Counted from the stretch's first letter, positions 1-8,111 are shown. The stretch: 64,000 nucleotides of DNA from an uncultured Candidatus Melainabacteria bacterium (GCA_949927415.1 CATLFB010000002.1:186001-250000), one strand, 5' to 3'. A program made the numbers and translations. Notes: a model not told the origin generated them from the letters alone.

Positions 1-324
1 TGTTTCGTAAGTGAATTTCGGATTGTCATAAGCTGTTCTGACGAGAGCTTGAGCTGCTAAGTGGAAAACTACTTCCGGCTGATATTTGCGGATTGTTTCT
101 TCCAATTTTTCGCTGTCGCGCACGTCTCCTTTAACATCTGCAAACAAATGTTTTTCAAGGTGAGATGCTTTGTAGTTGCCGCGCTGTGAATACGGTTCCA
201 ACGCATATCCGACAACGTTTGCGCCAAGCATTGTAAGCCAGATTGAAAGCCAGCTTCCTTTAAAACCGGTGTGGCCTGTAACTAAAACTGTTTTGCCTTT
301 GTATACGTTATTAAAATTAGACAT
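1..324 (-). CDS. rfbG: CDP-glucose 4,6-dehydratase, N-terminal part (runs off the window)
   Basis: Reading the minus strand from an ATG at 324 gives about 108 residues beginning MSNFNNVYKGKTVLVTGHTG, followed by FKGSWLSIWL. This is the glycine-rich NAD-binding motif (GHTGFKG) typical of CDP-glucose 4,6-dehydratase, and VVFHLAAQALVR follows where short-chain dehydrogenases have their second conserved strand. The enzyme converts CDP-glucose to CDP-4-keto-6-deoxyglucose, the first committed step of 3,6-dideoxysugar synthesis for surface polysaccharide. The start overlaps the end of the preceding epimerase gene by 8 bp, so the two are probably translationally coupled, and rfbF upstream supplies its substrate. 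The catalytic YxxxK region lies outside the window. Confidence 0.9.
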   Translation of the reverse strand, partial: MSNFNNVYKGKTVLVTGHTGFKGSWLSIWLTMLGANVVGYALEPYSQRGNYKASHLEKHLFADVKGDVRDSEKLEETIRKYQPEVVFHLAAQALVRTAYDNPKFTYET

Positions 325-1234
325 TCAATAATTCTCCCTTATTTTGTTCTTTCCACCAATCTATTGTTTCTTTCAGGCCTTCTTCCAGTGAATATTTTTG
401 GCTCCAGCCGGTTTGTTTCAATTTTTCGTTATTGCCCACGACAACTTCATCGCCGAACGCTGCGGGAATTGCACCATAGAGGATGTTTCCTTTGAAGTTT
501 GTAAGTTCTGCGATTTTTTCAACGATAACTCTCAGTTGAACAGGTTTGCCCGAGCAAATATTTACAGCACCGGAAACGTCGCTTTCGAAAACATCGACAA
601 TTCCGCAGGCAGTATCTTTTACGTGCAAATAATCCTGAAATTTCAGGCAGTCGCTAACCTTCACATCTTCACCTTTCAAGCATGAGTTGATAACAGAAGG
701 CATCAATCTTTGTGATTTTTCGGCAGGTCCGTAAAGGTTGAAAATTCTCGGCCATTTGAATTCGATTCCGTTTTGTTTGCAGTAAACAGACGCGATTTTG
801 TAAATGCTGTTTTTGCTTTCGCCGTATAATGTTTTCGGGCTGGTCGGAGTTTCATCTTCCAAAAGATAGCCGTATTTGTATTCGTATTCTGAAATTGTGC
901 CGGCGCCTGTGAATCTTTTGCCGCCGTTTTCTTTGAAGTTTTTCAGCAAATTCAAAGTCGCAAGCGTCCAGTCTAAGTTCAAATCATGCACGTGGCATTT
1001 TGGTCCCACATACCATGCAAGATGTATCAGATTTTCGAATTTGTGTTCTTTTAAAAACTTATTTACGGATTCAGTATCCATAAGATTCATTTCATATTGC
1101 ACAAGTCCTTCTTTTTCCGGTGCAAAAGGCGGGTATACAAGCGAATGAACTTCATAGCCTCTTTTGATTAATTCATCGACCACGTTTCTGCCGATGAAAC
1201 CTGTTCCGCCTGTAATGAGAACTTTTTTATCCAT
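317..1234 (-). CDS. NAD-dependent epimerase/dehydratase, sugar-nucleotide reductase type
   Basis: A 305-residue short-chain dehydrogenase of the extended (epimerase) class. It begins MDKKVLITGGTGFIG, the GGxGFIG dinucleotide-binding motif, and carries the catalytic pair in YGESK near residue 138, with an upstream TGAGTISEYE segment that supplies the conserved Thr/Ser region. The gene is 1 bp from rfbF and overlaps rfbG by 8 bp, so it acts on a CDP-sugar, most likely as a 4-ketoreductase or epimerase on CDP-4-keto-6-deoxyglucose or a later intermediate. Which final sugar is made (abequose, paratose, tyvelose or a 6-deoxyhexose) cannot be read from this gene alone. Family assignment is secure; substrate is inferred from context. 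Confidence 0.88.
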   Translation of the reverse strand: MDKKVLITGGTGFIGRNVVDELIKRGYEVHSLVYPPFAPEKEGLVQYEMNLMDTESVNKFLKEHKFENLIHLAWYVGPKCHVHDLNLDWTLATLNLLKNFKENGGKRFTGAGTISEYEYKYGYLLEDETPTSPKTLYGESKNSIYKIASVYCKQNGIEFKWPRIFNLYGPAEKSQRLMPSVINSCLKGEDVKVSDCLKFQDYLHVKDTACGIVDVFESDVSGAVNICSGKPVQLRVIVEKIAELTNFKGNILYGAIPAAFGDEVVVGNNEKLKQTGWSQKYSLEEGLKETIDWWKEQNKGELLNV

Positions 1235-1235
1235 T

Positions 1236-2051
1236 TTATACCTTTCCTGCCAAGCTTACGTATGCATTCTGTTTTTCCCAAACTTTCCACGGTGCATCTC
1301 CGGATTCCCACATTTCGTCAAGTTCGATTTTGTCTCTCAATGTGTCCATCGGACGCCAGAATCCGTGGTGTTTGTATGCAACAAGTCCGCCATGGTTTGC
1401 GATTGTTTCAAGTGGTCTTCTTTCAAAGATTTCTTTGTCGTTGCCGGCTTCGATGTAGTTCATAACTTCCGGTTCGCAAACGAAGAATCCGCCGTTAATC
1501 CATGCGCCGTCACCTTTTGGTTTTTCCTGGAATGAAGTGATTGTTCCGTCCTGTGCAATATTCAGCGCGCCAAAACGGCCTGATGGCTGAACTGATGTCA
1601 TTGTCATGATTTTGCCGGATTTTTTGTGGAAGTTTACAAGATCTGTAATGTTTACATTCGAAACGCCGTCGCCGTATGTGAGAAGGAATGGTTCGTTGCC
1701 GATATATTCCTGTGCTTTTTTAATTCGGGCACCGGTCATAGCATTCTGGCCCGTATAAAGCATTGTAACTTTCCATGGTTCCGTGCGCATTTTGTGAAGT
1801 TCGATTGTGTTGTAGCGCATATCAATTGTCAAATCAGAATATCTCTGATAATAGTGCACAAAATAATCTTTAATAATATGAGATTTGTACCCTGTGAGGA
1901 TAACGAAATCGTTAAATCCGTAATGAGAATAAATCTTCATAATATGCCAGAGGATTGGATAGCCTCCGATTTCGACCATAGGTTTCGGTTTTGAAACAGT
2001 TTCTTCTCCAAGGCGCGTTCCTAAGCCGCCTGCAAGTATTAAGACTTTCAT
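1236..2051 (-). CDS. rfbF: Glucose-1-phosphate cytidylyltransferase
   Basis: A 271-residue nucleotidyltransferase starting MKVLILAGGLGTRLGEE, the GGxGTRL nucleotide-binding loop, followed by SKPKPMVEIGGYPILWHIM, a hallmark of RfbF rather than of RmlA or GalU. It joins CTP and glucose-1-phosphate into CDP-glucose, feeding the rfbG product downstream. Conserved stretches LTYGDGVSNV (metal-binding Asp) and GRFGALNI near the middle and WINGGFFVCEPEV later are in the expected order. It is slightly longer than the usual ~257 residues. It is the first gene of a minus-strand operon with the epimerase 1 bp behind it. An AGGAG sits about 12 nt before the ATG, a little far but usable. Confidence 0.94.
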   Translation of the reverse strand: MKVLILAGGLGTRLGEETVSKPKPMVEIGGYPILWHIMKIYSHYGFNDFVILTGYKSHIIKDYFVHYYQRYSDLTIDMRYNTIELHKMRTEPWKVTMLYTGQNAMTGARIKKAQEYIGNEPFLLTYGDGVSNVNITDLVNFHKKSGKIMTMTSVQPSGRFGALNIAQDGTITSFQEKPKGDGAWINGGFFVCEPEVMNYIEAGNDKEIFERRPLETIANHGGLVAYKHHGFWRPMDTLRDKIELDEMWESGDAPWKVWEKQNAYVSLAGKV

Positions 2052-2084
2052 AAATTATCTCTTTCTCCTAATCGTTCTATTATT

Positions 2085-2099
2085 ATACAAATTTTGTAT
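2085..2099. promoter_or_regulatory. Palindrome overlapping the rfbF promoter region
   Basis: The 15-nt sequence ATACAAATTTTGTAT is a perfect 7+1+7 inverted repeat 34 bp upstream of the rfbF ATG. On the minus strand two TATAAT-like hexamers lie on either side of it, one inside the palindrome's edge and one just upstream. This is the layout of an operator overlapping a promoter. Sequence symmetry is directly visible; binding by a repressor is inference, and AT-rich palindromes also occur by chance. Confidence 0.35.
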
Positions 2100-2273
2100 T
2101 ATATCCGACGTATTACTATTAATGATAATATAAATAGCATATTTTAAAAGCAAATGTAAAGATTTGTGTTAATTTTTTTACCTAAATTTAATTAATAATG
2201 AGTCGGTTTTTTATTTTTGGGTGTAAGAAATTTTAAGAACGGATGAAATATTTGTTTGGGATTTTTAATAGGT

Positions 2274-2425
2274 AAGAATATTTAGAGAATATACTAACAT
2301 TGGCTCCGCATGACAAAAAGGGCAAGAATATTTTGGGATTTTGCTAACATCTGGTCCAGATGTTAAAAAGGGACAAGAATATTTGGGGAATATACTAATG
2401 TCTGCTCCGCATTATAAAAAAGCAA
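2274..2425. repeat. Three tandem copies of a ~50-bp repeat (family R1)
   Basis: Copies begin with AAGAATATTT at 2274, 2323 and 2374 and share the order AAGAATATTT, GGGAATATACTAA, a TCTGCTCCGCAT-like segment and AAAAAGGG. They are diverged copies of the same unit found four times at 5001-5210 and once inside the gene at 4229-4969. The rest of the 2052-2459 gap is AT-rich leader for rfbF and for the 588-residue protein; nothing else is recognisable there. Confidence 0.8.
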
Positions 2426-2459
2426 AAAAATTTTTTGAGGGGTTTTATGATAAATAACT

Positions 2460-4226
2460 ATGATTATAAATACTTCTTATTCACAAAATTATTTGTACAA
2501 AAAACCTTCAACTTCTTCATTTCCAGCGTTTCAAAAAACCGCTGACAGTGTGACTTTCAAGGGATTGTCACAAGCGTTGAAACGAGAAACTTCCCTGTCT
2601 GCCGAATCGGTTTCCGGCGCTTACAAAAGCATCATGGAAATCCTGCTCACTAAAACAGATAAAGGAATCGAAAATATTGAAAAAGAATTCCCGGATTTCA
2701 GTTTCGGCCGCGGGCTGATGTTTCACAATTGCGGCGAAAAGAAAACCTCTATCGCTGTCAGAATTCCGGACGGCAAAACCGGAAGAGATTTTTTGAAAAT
2801 CGTTGTAAAACAGGGAAATACTTTCTTCAAACAGAAAAATATTTTAGAAAGTTTCACGCTCAACGGCTACAACAAACTCGTTGAGGACACAAATCCGAAC
2901 TCGGTCTTTGTTTTTCCGAAAGAAATCAAGCCGGCCGGCTTTGACGCTGAAAAAGAATCGACTTTTCAAACGGTTCTTGACGATTTGGATTTCGCAATGC
3001 TAAAGTTTCGCAGATATCTTGAAAAAGTCAGGGATTTGGATTTGAAACCGGTTGATGCAGTGCTGCCGGTTTCGGGGACGGAAACACTAGCGAGTATCGA
3101 AAAATTTTGCGGGCAAACTGGCGAAATGTTGAAAAATTTGCCTCACAAAGTTTCTCTGAACATAAAATCTGAGTTTGCTGATTATAAAAAACAAACAGGA
3201 AAAGTTGATTTTATTTTGCAAAATATCGGGCAGGAAAAACTCCAAATGTCTTATAAAAAACTTCAGGATGATGAGAGCGGAAAACTTTCGCGCCTGATGG
3301 TTTACGATAAAAACGGCGAAATTTGCGACGGATTTTTAATAAAAGATGACAAAATGCTTGTGGCAAATTTCAACCATAAAAATTTCGCGATAATTCCGCC
3401 CAAATTGACGTTTTATGATGAATGTTCGATTAAGAAAGTTCTGCCGACATTTACGGAATATCTCAACAGTTACAATAAGAAACTTTCGGAATACAACGAT
3501 TTTGTGTCTCGAAAAATTTCGCAGCGCGGCCTGACAAATTGCGTCGAAACCAACCCGCAAATTGAAAATTTTTCCGATGAAATAAGTTCAATTTATGACG
3601 CCATCAACGAAAGTTTCAAGTCATTCGGCGCCTCAAAAGTTTCAAATTTGAAAACGTCATATAGCTTGTGGAATCGTGATTTCAGGCAAAAAGGTTTTTC
3701 TTTTGTGACAAAAGATGATGAAGCGTTTTCGATTTTGAAAATGAAGGGCGGCGAATTTGACAATCTTTTGCGGATTTGCGTCACAAAAAACGGCGAAGAC
3801 AATTATTTTCTTGTTAATAACGGAATGGTTGTGAAAAATTTTAATCCGAAATACCCGTCAATACTTCCTCCGGCTTTAAAGTATTTTGACAAAACCGAAG
3901 TTGAAAATATGGGCGTAATTCCGGTTTTGGAAAATACATTGCGCTCGATTAAGGATTTCAAAACATACGTTGATGCGCCGAAACTTCCACGCAAACCGCT
4001 TTCGACTACCAATGAAAAACCGGTAAAAGAAAAATTGGTAAAAGAAAAGCCGCAAAAACCTGTTCAATTGTCACAAACTCCGGAATACAAGGATTTGATG
4101 AAAGAATGCAAAACAGACTTCAAAACAGCAATGCTTAATGCGGAAAATAATCTTGAAAATTTCAACAAAACAATTCTGGAAATTCAGAAAAAAATCAACG
4201 ATTTTTTCACAAAAAATAACGCCTGA
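2460..4226 (+). CDS. Unrecognised protein with three internal ~140-residue repeats
   Basis: A 588-residue protein with no family I recognise. After an N-terminal tail containing VTFKG (residues 31-35) it shows three related units at about 45-205, 210-348 and 365-505. Each has a helical stretch, then a strand-rich part and a segment resembling NFNHKNFAIIPPKLTFYD (unit 2), NFNPKYPSILPPALKYFD (unit 3) or a weaker version in unit 1. A lysine/proline-rich linker (506-538) and a C-terminal helix follow. No signal peptide or membrane segment is evident, so it is probably cytoplasmic or exported by a type III-like signal. The ATG has no well-spaced ribosome-binding site of its own (see findings). Flanked by repeat family R1 on both sides. 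Confidence 0.75.
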   Translation: MIINTSYSQNYLYKKPSTSSFPAFQKTADSVTFKGLSQALKRETSLSAESVSGAYKSIMEILLTKTDKGIENIEKEFPDFSFGRGLMFHNCGEKKTSIAVRIPDGKTGRDFLKIVVKQGNTFFKQKNILESFTLNGYNKLVEDTNPNSVFVFPKEIKPAGFDAEKESTFQTVLDDLDFAMLKFRRYLEKVRDLDLKPVDAVLPVSGTETLASIEKFCGQTGEMLKNLPHKVSLNIKSEFADYKKQTGKVDFILQNIGQEKLQMSYKKLQDDESGKLSRLMVYDKNGEICDGFLIKDDKMLVANFNHKNFAIIPPKLTFYDECSIKKVLPTFTEYLNSYNKKLSEYNDFVSRKISQRGLTNCVETNPQIENFSDEISSIYDAINESFKSFGASKVSNLKTSYSLWNRDFRQKGFSFVTKDDEAFSILKMKGGEFDNLLRICVTKNGEDNYFLVNNGMVVKNFNPKYPSILPPALKYFDKTEVENMGVIPVLENTLRSIKDFKTYVDAPKLPRKPLSTTNEKPVKEKLVKEKPQKPVQLSQTPEYKDLMKECKTDFKTAMLNAENNLENFNKTILEIQKKINDFFTKNNA

Positions 4227-4228
4227 AT

Positions 4229-4969
4229 TTAAGGTTTGATAGTTGTTAAAAGAAGGAATCCGATTGTTGTTAGTGAAATTGTGAAAGCAATAATCATGAT
4301 GAGTTGGAACGGAGAAATTTTTGCTTTTTTTTCGTAAGATTTGTGAGATTTTTGCTGTTGTTTTTTGCGTGTGGAATTTTTTGAAGTGTAAGATTTTTTA
4401 GCGGGTTTTTCTTCACTTTCATAAGCCGGTTTTGATTTTTTTGAGCGCTGTTTTTCTTCGGCATATCGTTCCGCTAATTTTTTACCATGCGGAGCAGACA
4501 TCTGTGTATCTTCAAAGTTCTTCTTACCCCTTTTGCCAGTTATAAGCAGTTCCGTATCATACCTGCGGCGCAGAAGTTTTTCAGAGGGGCCGTTTTTGTA
4601 AACTGAATAGCTGATTGCGGCTTCAAATGCGCGTTGAAGGCATTCTAAAGCCGTGATTCCGTCTTTTTTGACGGTCGCGCCATGAACCGATGCATTTCCG
4701 TTTTTCTTTAGAAAATACAAATCATCAAGAAATTCTTTTTCCTGCGGATTGCCTTTGGACTTATCTTTGAGGGTGGCAAGCATATCATCAAAAGTTTCTT
4801 CGGTTGTGCGTCTGTCGCCGAGAACATTTTTGCAAATATGTTCGCCGAAACGTCTTGTCTGCGCCATGCACTGTTCAAAATATTCGTCGCGGTAAAGTTT
4901 TTCGGCTTCCGTGATGATGTCGAAAAGGTTTTTGTCAGTGCTTTTTAGAAAATCGAAATTTGCTGCCAT
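4229..4969 (-). CDS. DUF4145-like protein with basic linker and C-terminal membrane anchor
   Basis: The ATG at 4969 gives 246 residues; a longer frame to 5041 exists but its extra 24 codons lie within repeat DNA, so the shorter start is preferred. Residues 4-115 (FLKSTDKNLFDIITEAEKLY through NASVHG) match the helical DUF4145 pattern seen at the N-terminus of restriction and nucleic-acid-associated proteins. A lysine/serine-rich low-complexity linker follows, then a hydrophobic helix (FQLIMIIAFTISLTTIGFLL) near the C-terminus, suggesting a tail-anchored inner-membrane protein. Between the two is an in-frame copy of repeat R1 (KKNFEDTQMSAPHGKK). It converges with the 588-residue gene, stops 2 bp apart. 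Function unknown. Confidence 0.75.
   Translation of the reverse strand: MAANFDFLKSTDKNLFDIITEAEKLYRDEYFEQCMAQTRRFGEHICKNVLGDRRTTEETFDDMLATLKDKSKGNPQEKEFLDDLYFLKKNGNASVHGATVKKDGITALECLQRAFEAAISYSVYKNGPSEKLLRRRYDTELLITGKRGKKNFEDTQMSAPHGKKLAERYAEEKQRSKKSKPAYESEEKPAKKSYTSKNSTRKKQQQKSHKSYEKKAKISPFQLIMIIAFTISLTTIGFLLLTTIKP
4478..4540 (-). repeat. Repeat R1 copy inserted in frame within a gene
   Basis: The minus strand reads AAGAACTTTGAAGATACACA then GATGTCTGCTCCGCATGGTA, nearly identical to the units at 5105-5210. In this gene it encodes NFEDTQMSAPHGKK without a stop codon, sitting in the linker between the DUF4145-like domain and the low-complexity tail. Confidence 0.85.
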
Positions 4970-5000
4970 GGTTTTATTATTGCGTGAAAAAGCTAAGAAG

Positions 5001-5210
5001 GCAAGAATATTTACGAGAGCGCACGAATCTCTGCTCCACATGACAAAAAGTCAAGAATGTTTATGGAATGCACAGTCATCTGCTCCGCATGGTAAAAAAA
5101 CGGGCAAGAATAACTTCGAAGATACACAGTCATCTGCTCCGCATGGTAAAAAAACGGGCAAGAATAACTTCGAAGATACACAGATGTCTGCTCCACAGGG
5201 CAAAAAACTC
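5001..5210 (+). repeat. Four tandem copies of repeat R1
   Basis: Units start with CAAGAAT at about 5001, 5052, 5105 and 5159 (periods 51-54 bp). The last two are almost identical: CAAGAATAACTTCGAAGATA followed by CACAGTCATCTGCTCCGCAT and GGTAAAAAAACGG. The first is the most diverged. They lie upstream of the DUF4145-like gene on the opposite strand and generate an open frame that is probably meaningless. Confidence 0.88.
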
Positions 5211-5290
5211 ATCTTTTTAAAGGATTAAAAAATCTGTTTCAGCCGTTAAAATTATTTTAGGGTGTATTATAAAATTTTGGGAGGGGCAAA

Positions 5291-5512
5291 ATGGAAAAGA
5301 TTGATTTATCAGACGAAACATTATTTCATCCCCAAACAAACGGGGAGATTTCAAACTCTATTACAAGAACCTGGACAGAGCAGGCCTTGGAATGTTATTA
5401 TATAGGCTGCGACTGTGAAAGATGTTCGCTTGCGGGCGGTAGTTATTCCTTTGTATGCCAGATGCCGAGGGTTATAGATATTTTGATTAAGTTTGCTGGA
5501 AAGCCTGTTTAA
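5291..5512 (+). CDS. Small cysteine-containing protein of unknown function
   Basis: A 73-residue protein preceded by a strong GGGAGGGG ribosome-binding site 6 nt before the ATG. Its core, WTEQALECYYIGCDCERCSL (residues 28-47), has a CxCxxC cluster at 40-45 with a further Cys at 34 and 56, so it may bind a metal. I have an impression that similar WT-x-A-x-ECY-x-x-G-C-x-C small proteins recur in Gastranaerophilales genomes, but cannot verify it. It stands alone, followed by a repeat-filled gap. Function unknown; probably a small regulatory or metal-binding protein. Confidence 0.7.
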   Translation: MEKIDLSDETLFHPQTNGEISNSITRTWTEQALECYYIGCDCERCSLAGGSYSFVCQMPRVIDILIKFAGKPV

Positions 5513-5539
5513 AATTTTTTTTTCCGGCAGTTGATAAGT

Positions 5540-5932
5540 TAATGCGTGGACTCAGCGTTAATGCAGCGCGGAAATTCCCGATTGTTCGTTACAAGACGTT
5601 GACTGTTCCGAGCGCCTTTGTACTAATCCTGCACTTCAGTGCCTAATTCTTGCAAAAGCGCCCTTCATCTAATCCAGACCCAAAGTTCCTACGTACGTAG
5701 TACCTCACCCAAATTTCTAACTTTCGCGCCGCTTTAAGCGGGCTCAAGTTGAAATTCCACCCTCTCCTCTACCAGGAGAGGGGATGCGACGAATGTCGTC
5801 GGAGTTTGCGGGAATCGTCAGAAAACTTCGCCCTTCCTTAGCGGCTTTCATCCTAATCCTGAACATCCAGCGCCTAATTCCATTAAAAGCGACTTCGGTA
5901 TGACAGTTCCAGTGTGTCTACGTGCGTAGCAC
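5540..5932. repeat. Dispersed mosaic repeat (family R2)
   Basis: This gap holds modules found throughout the window: the palindrome CTACGTACGTAG at 5692, a CCCTCTCCT...AGGAGAGGG hairpin at 5760-5783, the GTCGTCGGAGTTTGCGGG and ATCGTCAGAAAAC segment, CCTAATCCTGAACATCCAG, AGCGACTTCGGTATGACAGT, and CTACGTGCGTAGCACC at 5917-5932, which ends exactly at the tolC-like stop codon. No gene is seen in it. Confidence 0.85.
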
Positions 5933-7204
5933 CTATTCGAAGATTTCTTCTTCCAGAAGTACATCGTGGCCCATGTTGTGCATCATGTCCAGATAAACTC
6001 CGTAATACAAATCCATTGCCGTCAAATATTCGTTCAAAATCTCCTGATGGCCGTTTTCTACCCACATCAAATTAATCAACGATGTCTGCCCGCTTTTGTA
6101 CCGCTCAGCGGACATCTTCAAAATCTCGTCCGACTCTTCCAATATCTCTTTGTAATAATTCATGTTCTCTTTTGAATATTTGAAATTATTATAATTCTGC
6201 TTCAATGTGATTTTTAACTTGTTCTCAAATGAAACCTTGTCCATTTTGGCTTTTTCAAGAGTAATCTGCGCCTTGTCAATATCAGGTCTGAATGTGTACA
6301 AAACCGGCAGGTCAAATCCGCCGCCAACAAACGCACCCGGCCAATTGTCACCGCGGCCTTCATACTTGCCCTGCCATGCGAATCCGCCGCCAACCATCAA
6401 GTTTGGAATCCGCTGTCGTTTTGCAAGAATGTATTCCTGATTCAAACTTTCTATGTTATTGTCCGCGATTCTAATCGAATGGCTGTACTTCAGTGCAATC
6501 GCCTCTATAATGTCGTATGTCGGAATTTCTATATCAAGAATTGTCAGTTCTTTGCTGAAAAGCGACGCTTCCTGAGTGTCGTACATGTTTTCGGTTGCAG
6601 CAAGATTGATTACTTTATTAAGATTAAACTGTGCGCTGATTAAATCGGCTTTTGCGCGGTTAAGTTCGATAAGCTGTTTTTTGTAGCGAATGTCTGATTG
6701 CAGCATGTCTATTTTGTAGTTGGAAAGCGATTGGGATTTGCTTTTTGCAACATTGCTCATGTTTTCAAAAAGTGTTTTGCGCTCGTTCATAATCGAGACA
6801 ACTGATTTGTAGTAAAGCACGTTGAAATATGCTTTCATGACCTTAATTTTCAGTTCATGTTCATACTGGCGAATCTGGTTTTCGATTGCTTTTTTCTTAG
6901 CGATTGCGGCTTTTTTGCGCACGCCGCGCTTGAAGGTTTCAACAGGCAGCATTGCACCTACCTGACTTGAATTGCCGAGCCGAACTTCGCCGATTAGGAT
7001 ATTCGATTGAATTTGCGGGTTTTGAAGCCTGTTTGCGATTTTGATGTCGGCGTTAGCAATCCCGAGTTCTTTGCGTTTTGCCTGCAGGTCAAGATTGTTT
7101 CTGAGGGTCAATTGAACCGCATCATCGAGCGAAACTCTTATTACTTCTGCATTTGCCGGCATGCAAAAGATTATTAAGGTTAAAATTATTAATATCAGTC
7201 TCAT
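5933..7204 (-). CDS. TolC-family outer membrane efflux protein
   Basis: A 423-residue protein with a signal peptide (MRLILIILTLIIFCMPANA, cleavage near residue 19) and two OEP-type repeats rich in long helices. LDDAVQLTLRNNLDLQAKR opens the first, and KYSHSIRIADNNIESLNQEY opens the second, as in TolC relatives. It would form a trimeric outer-membrane/periplasmic channel for tripartite efflux or type I secretion. The family usually has 420-480 residues. No inner-membrane pump or adaptor gene is adjacent, so its partner lies elsewhere. The stop codon abuts a copy of repeat R2. Confidence 0.88.
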   Translation of the reverse strand: MRLILIILTLIIFCMPANAEVIRVSLDDAVQLTLRNNLDLQAKRKELGIANADIKIANRLQNPQIQSNILIGEVRLGNSSQVGAMLPVETFKRGVRKKAAIAKKKAIENQIRQYEHELKIKVMKAYFNVLYYKSVVSIMNERKTLFENMSNVAKSKSQSLSNYKIDMLQSDIRYKKQLIELNRAKADLISAQFNLNKVINLAATENMYDTQEASLFSKELTILDIEIPTYDIIEAIALKYSHSIRIADNNIESLNQEYILAKRQRIPNLMVGGGFAWQGKYEGRGDNWPGAFVGGGFDLPVLYTFRPDIDKAQITLEKAKMDKVSFENKLKITLKQNYNNFKYSKENMNYYKEILEESDEILKMSAERYKSGQTSLINLMWVENGHQEILNEYLTAMDLYYGVYLDMMHNMGHDVLLEEEIFE

Positions 7205-7380
7205 ATATAACTATTCCGAAAATATTTTAGCGTAAACAAAATTTTAAGCAAGCTGCGGGGGCTGATGTTTTGGCTGCGATGGATGTGAAAGTCTTGCGAG
7301 GAGTTGTTTGCGGTGATTTTTGCAAGCAATTTGAAACGGTTCAAAAAATGCGTAAACGGTTGAATTGTTGTATAAAAATT

Positions 7381-7405
7381 CCGCACTCCGGATTTTGGAG
7401 TGCGG
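7381..7405. terminator. Strong stem-loop, possible terminator
   Basis: CCGCACTCC and GGAGTGCGG form a perfect 9-bp stem with a 7-nt loop. Read on the minus strand it is followed by AATTTTTATA, a weak U-tract, so it could end transcripts from the two small minus-strand genes at 7875-8324, or it may belong to the repeat-rich DNA around it. Confidence 0.5.
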
Positions 7406-7489
7406 GCTATTTATTTCGTTAGTGAATCTTTAGGGATTAAAAAATGGGTTGGTGTAGTTATTTATGTTAGTTTTAAAAGACGTTGGTCA

Positions 7490-7870
7490 TTCTTAGCGCC
7501 TTTGTTTTAATTCTGTTAAAAGCGGGTTTTCCAATACTCTTGCGTGTAGTACCTCACCCGAATTTCTAAACTCGCTATCGCTTGTTAAGAAATTCCGCCC
7601 TCTCCTCTACCAGGAGAGGGGATGCGACAATTGTCGTCGGATTTTGCGGGTGTCGTCAGAAGACGTTGGTTATTCTTAGCGCTTTGTCCTAATCCTGAAC
7701 GTCCAGCGTCTAATTCTTTCAAAAGCGACTTCGGTATGACAGACCCAGTGTGTCTACGTGTGTAGCACGGATTATTGTTCCACGCCTTCAAGTCGTTCAC
7801 TCTATTTTGCTGTTCGCAAAATGGTCGTTCACTTTTTCGGCGCTCCTTCGAGTTCCGGCCATTCGGCCTC
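7490..7870. repeat. Dispersed mosaic repeat (family R2)
   Basis: Contains the CCCTCTCCT...AGGAGAGGG hairpin (7598-7620), the GTCGTCGGATTTTGCGGG segment, AGCGACTTCGGTATGACAGA, CTACGTGTGTAGCACGG and the module TTCACTCTATTTTGCTGTTC with CACTTTTTCGGCGCTCCTTC. The same modules recur at 40070-40310 (inverted) and 42230-42360. The 7205-7489 part is AT-rich leader for the tolC-like gene with no further feature apart from the stem-loop at 7381. Confidence 0.85.
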
Positions 7871-7874
7871 CACT

Positions 7875-8081
7875 CTACTCAAAATCCGCTAAATGGAATT
7901 TCATTAGTTTGGCAAGGTGCCACTGCTTTGCTTTTATGCCCTCTATCGTGTTTTTGATATCTTCCAACTCCGCCAGAAGTACGGTCAAATCTTTTCTCTG
8001 AGGTATGTAAACCTCCTTTTCTTCAACCTCGTTCCAACCGGGCGAAAAACAGCCGCTGTCAAAAATTTCTTTCATATCCAT
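7875..8081 (-). CDS. Small acidic protein, unknown
   Basis: A 68-residue protein starting MDMKEIFDSG, with a GAGAGG ribosome-binding site 7 nt before the ATG. Residues 30-60 (RKDLTVLLAELEDIKNTIEG) look like a helical coiled coil. It lies 30 bp after the 70-residue gene upstream, on the same strand, so the two probably form a small operon. Its last few codons run into DNA of repeat family R2, so the original C-terminus may have been replaced by the insertion. No homology recognised. Confidence 0.55.
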   Translation of the reverse strand: MDMKEIFDSGCFSPGWNEVEEKEVYIPQRKDLTVLLAELEDIKNTIEGIKAKQWHLAKLMKFHLADFE

Positions 8082-8111
8082 AGGAAAACCTCTCTCGTTT
8101 TTGAAATTTTC

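Noticed and set aside
5011-5041. 24-residue N-terminal extension of the DUF4145-like protein
   Set aside because: The extra codons lie in repeat R1 DNA, and the domain match begins right after the ATG at 4969.
5000-5228. A 105-codon gene through the R1 repeats
   Set aside because: The frame is open only because the repeat unit length keeps phase; it has no ribosome-binding site and no non-repeat coding part.
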